From the NCBI GenBank assembly GCA_942159475.1, contig OW804094.1, positions 131,674,755 to 131,738,754 of the forward strand: DNA of 64,000 bases, in the 5' to 3' direction. A model generated the notes under the pieces. That model had not been told where the DNA came from. It searched no databases and worked only from the letters and a program-made list of their open reading frames with translations. This stretch comes from Sthenelais limicola (lineage: Eukaryota; Annelida; Polychaeta; Phyllodocida; Sigalionidae). This document shows, one piece after another, positions 55,401-64,000 of the stretch. The position numbers and the translations under genes were made by a program. Position 1 is the first letter of the stretch. Each line of letters begins with the position of its first letter.

Positions 55401-58400
55401 CAGTTTCTGAAGTTTCTATTGTGAAGTAGTCTGAGGTGAAGTAGTCCACCGGGTGAGGAAAGTAACCGTAGAAACACTCATCAGGTGGCATCACAGGCGT
55501 AACCCATTCTAAATATGGCTATATGAGGTATTTATGATAATAAACCAGAACCATATAAGTGCCTAACTGATTGAGTCTGACATTCTTCTTACTCCCTCCG
55601 ACATTTATTACGAATATAACGAGCTCAGACATAACACATCTAGTTATACCACTGGTGGAGAACCCGGATGATGCCCATCGATTTGAGACTCAATATTTTA
55701 ATCACACTTACAACATTTTTTATTACAACATATTTTTATTTATATTAACATTATTCATATATTGATCATCTATGAATAAACGAGTATTACCAACTGGGAC
55801 ACTGCCGAGTCATGCATGTTGCTTCATATGAAATAGTCATATTATAACATATACATATGATAACATCACAACGTTTATGGTACTACTGGCAAGGCCTATA
55901 TTATAACCATTGAACATTTAAAAGTCCACGTATGGCTTCTATTTGAGGTTTTCCTTAAATCGGAGATGCATGCACCTTCTAATAGAGGTGCGGCTTTGGC
56001 ACTTTAAATACATTGTATTACAAATACACTGCCTCCCCTACATAATTATTATAATACTTTTCTATTATGTAATTTGTGTATCTATTCCTATGCAGAACCG
56101 CCTACTGGAGATCATCAATGAGAAGCTGTCTAATAATCCAACTGGCTTCCCCGCCCAGGTCGCAGAAGCCAAGTTCCCTTCCCAGGCGGTTGCCAGTGGA
56201 AACCTCTTACTTTTCACATCAGCGTTGGTCCCTAAGGCCCTGGCTTCTATACTCACCTCATTTGTCAACGCCCTAGCGGACAATGTAAGTTCTTTGCCCT
56301 TTGCCATTAGTGTGCACGCGCGTTTCCACAGATCAGTGTGGTTGGTGATGTTCTATGAGATGCTTAAGAAAGGTTGAGTTATGTTAAGCCATTCATAATT
56401 ATATCGTCATATATTATATTGGGACATCTATGGTAATTAGTCTTGTTCGATGTTTTATATCAGAACTTTTTTTAAAATGTAATTAATACTATAATTAAAT
56501 CTCTGAAGTAGAGAATTCACTCAATTCGGCATCTTCGAAATGTTAATTAATTAATAAATCAATTTTGTATTTTTTAAAAAAGGAGCATTCTTGGTTCAGT
56601 AAGGTGAACAAGTCTTGCTTATGCTCTGGAGTAATAAATTCCACATACTACAACTTGCTAATTCCAGTCTTCTTTGGACTGAAACCTAACACGGATATAA
56701 TTAGAAGATGTGTAAACTTAGAGAATGAATTGCTGACAGGGCGGATAAATCTTTCTACCCTAGTAGTATACGGAGTCGGTACTTTAATGACGGAACCGAC
56801 TCGTCTCCCAGGGGCTTGGTCCCCAGTATGGCTAACAATAATTATGCACTTTGCACGTTATATGGACGGATCCTCATTCAATAGAACTTAGATCCCGTAG
56901 TGGGAAACCAATGAACTTTATCCATCATGTGATGCATGTAATGATTTTTTTCTAGGAGTCACTTCAAGATACTACCCGATACAACGACACCGTCCTAGAT
57001 AGCATAATGCTAGAAGTCCAAAGATTGTGGCCTCCATTTGTGGGCGGCCGCAGGCTAGTCAGAAAAGTAAGTAGGTGCATACATGTGCACTTTGATATTG
57101 TTTGTTATGGGAGATGAATATGAATAAAAGAAAATCATGTATGAGTAATGAGCATTACAACAGCGTTTTGACTTGATTATAAAAGTAGCTGATCGGTTTG
57201 AACGGTGTTGAATATAAAATGAATAAGGACGAAAAAAGGATATAAATTATTTGATATTGTAAACAACTTGTTACGGTACTCTGTTGAATTGAACCTGAGT
57301 TGCAGTTGTGACAGTAGATTTTTGCTTCAGCTATTCTCAAAAGGTTATTTTAGAACTAAAAGAATTATTTACACGCAATTCTTTATCAATTATCAACTAA
57401 AGATTTAAAACTAGGGGTCCCACCTATTTCTCCGCCACTGCACTGGGTTTGAACTTTGACAGAGTTGCATTCGTGTTCCAGGATTGCTCAGTTGAAGGAT
57501 TTTATGTGCCAAAGGGTCATGCCATTGTTTATTTGACTCGACATGCGCAAAGAGATCCAAAGATATTTGATGATCCCGATGAGTTCAAACCGGAGAGATG
57601 GGAAAATAAGTAAGTACGCTAAAAAAAACTATTTTCTTTGAAAATACTATTTATAATACCTTTTGGATAATCTTTATTTCTGGTCGAATTACAATTCAAT
57701 TCAATTCAAGAATTCTTTTATTGCAACAGATGGTATATACAGTAAAGGTAATCCAGCATTCTAAATAGACATAGGTCTAGGCAGGTCTTCCGCCGGGTGC
57801 CGTCAACGAATTAATCATTGTGACAACGAATTAATCAACGAATTAATCATTGTGACAATTCCCTCTAATTATATCGTTATTTAGGACAAAGAAATTTAGA
57901 AAAACCCACGTTGATCCTTGTGTTTCATACAAGATTTGATTCTGTAATTGGATAAAGAAAAATAGCTCCTGATATGTTATTCTTCAATTAGCTTTTTTTC
58001 TGTTTTAGGAATAGATACGACAAAGACAAACTCTTCTTGTATGGGGCTGGACCTCGATGTTGTGTCGGCAGGGAATTGGTAAAACGGATATTAAAGGTAA
58101 CTGAGAGCATTACATTTCACATATTGCGATGATTTTGTTCATACTACTGCTTTCCAAATCTTAACTTTACCTATTTCGAGCCTTGGTACAGTATTAAGGG
58201 AAGGAATTTAAAGGCAAACGCTACTATTCACTGCCACGCCCCCCTTTTCCATATACCAAATATACGGACATTTTACGTACTATTCCTTTAGCATTGCAGT
58301 CTATGAGAAAATGGCGCATTTTTTCATGTTTTGTAGTTTAAAACAAACAATTAATGGCTACTCCTACTGTCCCAAGATTTTCTACACATATAGTATAGGT

Positions 58401-59929
58401 TATATACTACATATAAAAAGAAAAAAAACATATGTCATCGCGTTTAATTTTTTTTTATAGCTGTCTGAAATAGACATGTTTGGGAAACTGAGCTAGCTGT
58501 GGGTACCCTCAGTTGTACCCATTTAGTATGCAAGTCTATTGGGAAGTGCTGCATTTTTCTTTCACAGTTTTGGGAATAAAACAAAAATGAAAACTCCTAA
58601 TGTCCCAAAATTTTCTACACATATAGTGCAGGTAATATTCTACACATATATAGGGAAAAAAATGTATGTCATCACGTTGAAAAAATAATTGTAGCTGTTT
58701 GAAATAGACATGTTTAGGAAACATAGAACACATTGAAAACAGCAGATTTTTGGGTTGTCAGCCATGTTTCAAAGCCCCATAATTCAGAAACTAGCACGGG
58801 GACCCATTATTTTTTTTCCAGTTTTATGAACACACATACTTCATGAATCATATACTAAAGAATCAGAAAAATGACATTTAATTTCGATGAGAGAAAAATA
58901 AAATTGTTTTTATAAAATTAGTGAAAAATAGTGGGTTTTTTCGAGTTTTTAATTTAAAATTTGCATTACATATTTGTTGTTTTCAGAATGAAAATAGCCA
59001 TGCATTCTATAAAAAAAGAGGCATAGAATTATTGGGCAAATAATACTCTCTCTAAAACTGTTAACCTTACTTAAATTGAGTGAATATAAATAGCAAATAT
59101 GAACTATGAAGTCGAGGTACTCCAAAATGGGCCCCCCTTTTGGTCCTCATTGGTTCTTTTGAGATACCAACTTTTGAAGCACTCTAATTCAAAATTGAGC
59201 ACGGTGACCCATTGATTTTTTTCCATCTTTATGACCAGAAACACTTCAAGAATCAAATTTCAAAGTTTCAGAAAAATGACATTTATTTTCATTTTCCACT
59301 AGATAATAGCGTTTGCCTTTAAGTATGTTTAACCGCACATCTGAGACTTGGCAGTGATGCCTCATACTTTAGTAACATTATATTGGTACCAAGAAATTAA
59401 TTATACATGCGGTTTTAAAATTTTGGTTAGTTCTTGATGTATAGCTAAAGTGATAAGCTATTTCAAATTTTACTGAACCCTTACAGGTCGAAACCGGTGG
59501 TAGGGTTTAAATTTTGAGGAACAAGCAAAATTACAAGAAAATCTAATTGTAACTTACCAGGGGGTTTATTTATTACCTCCAACAAATGACAAATTTAGTT
59601 TACCATTCTTGACCATGTTAAATCATAATGAAAGGCAAAATATTCTGCAAAGTTAGTTCTTACCTCAATTATATGCATCTCAGTAGACGGACCATTCCAT
59701 TCAGATCTGGATTTATACAATACAGAGTCAGCTATTCTGTTTCGTTTTTGTTTCTCAAACATCTCTATTTATTCATTCTTAGACAACGGCTAAGACCCTT
59801 ACCCAGCAATTCAGTTGGAAAGCTCCGGAGGGGAAGGATGATCTCCAGTTCAAATGGTTGCCCGTGTCTCGTCCCACAGAGGGCATGAAGATCTCCTTCA
59901 CTCATCTGGGCCCTGAGACGCCCCTCTGA
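52300..59929 (+). CDS. Cytochrome P450, CYP74-clan-like (oxylipin-pathway type)
   Basis: Haem-thiolate enzyme of 421 residues. Exons: 52300-52489 (exon from 52290), 52673-52750, 53132-53216, 53728-53763, 54228-54364, 54838-54914, 56096-56284, 56956-57066, 57482-57609, 58009-58096, 59783-59929; all GT-AG, phases match throughout. The N-terminus MVTPPGSAGYPVVGD has no membrane anchor and resembles the PGxxGxPxxG start of CYP74 proteins, as do FLTRILNKPTVFVASN and TRHAQRDPKIF. Core P450 motifs are intact: K-helix EVQR (284-287), PERW (338-341) and haem loop YGAGPRCCVG with ligand Cys362. The I-helix reads GNLLLFTSALVPKALAS (about 236-252) and lacks the acid-threonine pair that monooxygenases use to activate oxygen; CYP74 enzymes also lack it because they rearrange fatty-acid hydroperoxides without oxygen or reductase. 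The family inference is therefore allene oxide / epoxyalcohol synthase or hydroperoxide lyase-like, reaction unknown. About 80 residues shorter than microsomal P450s. Confidence 0.93.
52788..52950. mobile_element. MITE-like element in P450 intron
   Basis: 14-bp terminal inverted repeats agacatggcgaaaa (52788) and ttttcgccatgtct (ending 52950). Interior consists of imperfect repeats of taccggtcc-attgtc-ggtaaa. It starts 38 bp after the exon 2 donor. No coding frame. Confidence 0.78.
56096..56284 (+). CDS. P450 I-helix exon
   Basis: Acceptor ttcctatgcag at 56095, donor gtaagt at 56285. Encodes NRLLEIINEKL and then the I-helix segment NLLLFTSALVPKALASILTS. NLL-F is shared with CYP74 I-helices, while the acidic-threonine motif of monooxygenases is absent. 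Confidence 0.93.
57700..57860. repeat. Small tandem repeats in P450 intron
   Basis: (aattc)n near 57690-57710 and cgaattaatcattgtgacaa repeated about 57806-57858 in two and a half copies. The aattcaattc-aagaattcttttattg context resembles LINE 3' ends, but no further element sequence is seen. Confidence 0.6.
58009..58096 (+). CDS. P450 haem-binding exon
   Basis: Acceptor ctgttttag at 58008, donor gtaact at 58097. Encodes KLFLYGAGPRCCVGRELVKR: the FxxGxRxCxG signature with Tyr in place of Phe and Cys362 as the iron ligand. It lacks the nine-residue insertion typical of plant CYP74 haem loops. Confidence 0.95.
58208..59322 (+). mobile_element. TTAA-flanked terminal-inverted-repeat element, full copy
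   Basis: Ends TTAAAGGCAAACGCTA (58208-58223) and TAGCGTTTGCCTTTAA (59307-59322) are perfect 16-bp inverted repeats. The outermost TTAA on each side would be the target duplication of a piggyBac-type element, although the remaining ends (AGGC) are not the usual CCC. Interior, 1.1 kb, has no transposase; it is built of repeated modules (aaatagacatgtttgggaaa / ...taggaaac; gacccattattttttt / gacccattgattttttt; cagaaaaatgacattta twice). Lies in P450 intron 10; a truncated inverted copy is in UNG intron 1. Confidence 0.85.
59783..59929 (+). CDS. P450 terminal exon
   Basis: Acceptor ttcattcttag at 59782, stop TGA at 59927-59929. Encodes TTAKTLTQQFSWKAPEGKDD and on to the end HLGPETPL: the L-helix end and the last beta sheet, matching the length expected after the haem loop. 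Confidence 0.92.
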   Translation, partial: TTAKTLTQQFSWKAPEGKDDLQFKWLPVSRPTEGMKISFTHLGPETPL

Positions 59930-62900
59930 CGTCATGATGACGTTTAATCGTGGCATTACGACGTCACTAGATAAGTGGAAATAACTAAGTCCCGACCAAT
60001 AATAATGTTTGTAATATAGTGCGGAATTGTTATGTGTTCTTGTAATACGGTCACAGAAAAGTGGTTTAAACTTATCATGAATCAAATTACACCAAACCCA
60101 CTGCAGCGGACCAATAGCATCCGCGACATGGATATTTAAGCTTGTACTAGAAACAACAATATTGTGCTTCTTCAGGTAAAGTCGGTATTAGACTGATATA
60201 GTGGTCAATGAACTTGTGATAGCTCTCACTACCTTTTGTCTCTGCAATCAAACTATTCGGCATTTATGGTGTGAACTGTTGGTTATGTAGGGTTTAATCT
60301 TCTTGATCAGTTAGTATATCAATGGCAATATTTATTGGGCAATGCTACTGGTAATGCTACTAACAGTAATCGTCCTAGAGGCAGTATATATATTTAAACG
60401 ATTACTTGCTTGGTGCAGATATTGAGAGGACCAGAAACGCAACTCAAAACAAATATGGGTACAATGACCTATCATCACTCTTTGACGTATTCATTTTGGT
60501 TAGACCTCCATATTGCTACACATATGTACATGTATACGTGTATTGGAACCACCAGATTCACAGAGCCCAGAGTCGCTAGTCTTCTGTGCTAAAACTGTTT
60601 AAGTCATGTTTTTCTACTTTAAGATACAAGATATAAGTGTGCCTTAAACTAAATACTGACATTCGTTACTTTTTGACGATAGACATGCTCCTTTTATTTA
60701 GACACACAAATCTTTGTTTCATTTTAGACAACTATTTGTATTAGCGGGCCTTACCAGTCTGCGTTTCTCTGGAACCACGTGTCCTGCCTTCTATTTGCCT
60801 TTCTCAGCCTTCTCCTATGATTTGCTATGTCAAGTGATGCGACATTCAATGCCAGATATATTTTTGGTGTGGGTCCTCATTGATATTAGGCAAATATCTA
60901 TTAGTTAAAGGGTAATGGTATTGGGAAACATCCTAAAGACATGTGATAGTTAGGTAAATGCATAATGACGGGGTTCCTTAGCTGAAACAGGGAGGTAGAT
61001 TAAATGGGGTGGTATCAGTATCAAACTACTCCCTCAGAGTTATGTGGTTGGCCTTGCTTTGTAATATATAGAGAGAATTGCACGGGGTTCTAGTAATGAA
61101 TATTTATTGGACTAGAGGAATCTCGTTGGATTGATATCCATTTACCTGCTCCGAGTTCCATTCACTCATGTATTATATGCCCCGAACAAAAAGCATATTA
61201 AAAAATAGTCCTTTGTTTTTATCCTGATTCCCCATGAAGTATCTAAAAGTTAAAAGAAAATCAAATTGGATTTTGTTACTTTGCGTGTGCAATACAAAAT
61301 ATTCTAATTGCTCACCTCATACACCATGGGTGTATAATAAGGGAAGGAATATCACTAGCAGGACGGGGGTTGTGCCAAATTTGATTATATTTATCTGGAT
61401 TTCTGTTCTGTTATGTTTATTCCACATGTATTTTCTATGCATATTTTAACACAGACTATGTCCGAACAAAGGCTTGCAGGTGTATATCTACCAAATATTG
61501 TCAAATGCTGTAAAATATACAAAGAACATTCAGTTGCAAGGTCTAAGCTCTTAAGCTGTATCTTTTCCTTTTACAAATCCCTCTCTTGTGTAAACCCTTG
61601 TCTTAAACTAAGTTTCTAAGGACTACTCTATACGGATTTCATGTAAAGACTCCCCGATTGGTTTGATGTCATTCCATTTATTCCCTCCACTATTAGATAT
61701 GCCAAGGTTTGAAAGCAATATCTTGTTCTCCATTGTGGTAAAATCCTGTGGTGCATATGCATAGTCCCGGTGTTAATGCACGCTGCTGGTCAATAATCAA
61801 TGTTATAATATAACGATTGTGGATCTGATGATGCATTATCACACATGTAATAATTCTAAATGATATCACCCTAGTGGAATAATAGCTCAGCGCAGCATGT
61901 TTTAGTAAAACTATCCTCATTTTAACCCTTAAAATAGTATACATCACTCCATTTTCTTTTCATCAATATATCTGTAAGCATATATACAATTTTAAAAAGT
62001 TAACTAACTCCTTGGTCTATCTATGTCGCTTAGAATATCGCACTCGTGCGATAGTAACGCTCCTCTGACCAACTCGTTAGTTAACCTGTCTTAACATTGA
62101 ATGTTGGTTTGTTTCAGTGATGAAAGACTTTATAATTGTCTTATACGTATGTTGTAAGAATATTATATGTGTTGACCCACTAATACTCCTCACAGGTTAG
62201 TAAGTTCTATCTCTCCACTATTGAGTTATCTCTCCACTATTGAGTTAGAATCCCCATTATTGAAACAATTTGTTGAAAATATTGAAACAATTTGTACGTT
62301 AATTTGGACCGAGAATACCAAACGAGACATAGCCATTTAGATTTAGATTTAGACCCTACTATTTAACTGCGGAAACGAGACGGTAATATAATGCTTTGGT
62401 AGTTATTTGAATACCTCCTCAGTTCCTTAGTTCAGAATTGGTCGCTTATTGTGACACCCTGGAACTCTAACTCTCAGTTATAGGCCCATGCAAGTGTAAG
62501 CACTGTTTGTTAGACCTGAGTTATTGCTCGGTTGCCTCCTCTCACATAACCGTAAAATCAGGATCTAGATGACCACCGATACTCACCAAAGGGCTGCTAC
62601 ACTCTGTTATTTATTCGCGAAACTATTTACACGTTTATAATATTATGTATAATGCATGTGTTTTAGTGCGATCTCCCTGGTACTCATTCGTTTCAGGACT
62701 AAGTTAATTGGAATCGTAGAATTACTGTATATATATACATATAGGAAGGGATAAGTTGCTATTCTACATTACATCCCACCGGTATGTTTTTATCGTCGTA
62801 ATTTTTTTTTATGGAATTGGTGTAATGTTGAAACAAAACCAATATAATTATGGTTAGGATATTTCAATAGAAATACTGGAAACTTACCCCGTCCCAAAAA

Positions 62901-64000
62901 TATGTGATGCTGTTTATACACTTTCAGAGCTGGTAGGAATTACACGCATTTGATCTACTTGGGTTCAGATATTATGATAATTCTAGTTTAATCATTACAC
63001 CAAACTACAACTTAATGTTACGACATATATACATGTGCATTTTATGGAACCTTTAGTGTTCTGTCGGTTCAGGAGGACCAAACCTTTACTCAGTATCGTG
63101 ATTTGCCATTTTCTCAATTGTTGGTGACGATGTCTCATGGCATAGTTATGGATTCAAATGTACTCAATTATTTCTCATATTCAAGAGTCAATAACCATTT
63201 ATCTGTTGATATTGTTGCTTGAGTTTCTCAAAAATATATTTATTTCCATATAAGTGAGTTAGGTATTGTTCAATATCATACGATTACTGTCACTCAGGAT
63301 GAAAGTATGATATTTCTATATTGCTTGGTAGCTTATAATATACTCCTTACTGAACATTGTGCCATATATTAAGTGCTTTCTCTATGTTTCATGCGTTTTG
63401 CACTATATAGTGCCTTAAAATCTATAAAAGTGCTAGTTTGGTTCATGGAATTTCGATGTCCCTTGTAGTAATAAGCATTGTGTCTCAAAGACTCATTTTT
63501 CTGATAATATAATTCTCCTCTTTTCTACCCTGAAATGCAATTTTCTCTTACATTATATATGTTATATATGATATATAATGTAACAGAGAATGGTATAAAC
63601 ATATATATGTTTTATTCTAGTGTGTTATGTATGAATTGGTCACTGTGTATGGCTATTTCCCCCTAACTATTCTGGTTAATTTGCTGGAGCAATGGTCGGC
63701 CTTTAGGGTATGGGAAGCTATAGTTGTGTTATGTAATCAATTTTACCTTTTTCTGTTAGAAAGGTCGTACGAATTATTTATTTGATACAGTGAAGTGAAA
63801 ACTAAGAGTCGTCTTCTTTGCCATTTGGCTTCGTGTTACTGTGTTTTTACTTTTTTACTTGCCTTCTTTTATCATGTGTCATGGTAGCTATAGGGAAAGT
63901 ATTGTGATGCTTTCGGAATTCTAAGTAGAATTACTCTCATTTGATTGCCAAACTACATGGAAAATTAATACTCTCTATCAAAAATAAATTTAAAAAATAC
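59930..64000. other. No gene recognised downstream of the P450
   Basis: AT-rich sequence with short unsupported frames only. A 48-bp AT-rich palindrome lies at 63543-63590 (ttctcttacattatatatg and its complement). Short duplications such as ctctccactattgagtta near 62211-62246 are present. No splice-linked coding exons were found. Confidence 0.5.

Noticed and set aside
56565..56891. 108-codon plus-strand frame between P450 exons
   Set aside because: The exons on either side join in phase without it and it matches nothing in the P450 fold; intron sequence.

Overview
This is a stretch of an animal nuclear genome. It is AT-rich, the genes are split by many GT-AG introns of 0.1 to 10 kb, and much of the intron and intergenic DNA is transposon-derived. 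Four protein genes can be reconstructed exon by exon with matching intron phases. A nicotinic receptor-type channel together with an animal P450 resembling the CYP74 clan fits a marine invertebrate (a lophotrochozoan, or an invertebrate deuterostome such as a lancelet). The sequence alone does not settle the phylum.

Layout. 1-4.7 kb: no gene found; a 5'-truncated non-LTR retrotransposon on the minus strand (about 1.69-3.6 kb) with an intact reverse transcriptase frame. 4.69-28.6 kb (+): a cys-loop receptor gene, nicotinic non-alpha type, six coding exons seen, signal-peptide exon not found. Its 9.9-kb intron holds a tandem-repeat array interrupted by a transposon with a clean 8-bp target duplication, a tRNA-derived SINE, LINE and Penelope-like remnants, a long hairpin and a possible minus-strand coding exon. 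Its later introns carry several MITE-like inverted-repeat elements. 28.7-34.7 kb: no gene seen. 34.7-38.9 kb (+): a compact nine-exon B-type cyclin gene with TATA, GC-box/E2F-like and E-box motifs just upstream. 41.9-50.2 kb (-): an eight-exon uracil-DNA glycosylase of the nuclear UNG2 form, with PCNA-binding motif, nuclear localisation signal and complete active site. 52.3-59.9 kb (+): an eleven-exon cytochrome P450, 421 residues, without a membrane anchor and without the usual I-helix oxygen-activation threonine, resembling the CYP74 (allene oxide / epoxyalcohol synthase) clan. 60-64 kb: no gene seen.

The genes do not form an operon. The one notable arrangement is that UNG and the P450 are divergent: their start codons are 2.1 kb apart, and a possible untranslated first exon of the P450 lies only about 0.2 kb from the UNG start, so a shared promoter is possible. 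The most biologically interesting item is the P450. The most informative mobile-element items are the transposon inserted in the tandem array and the TTAA-flanked element present as two inverted copies about 10 kb apart.
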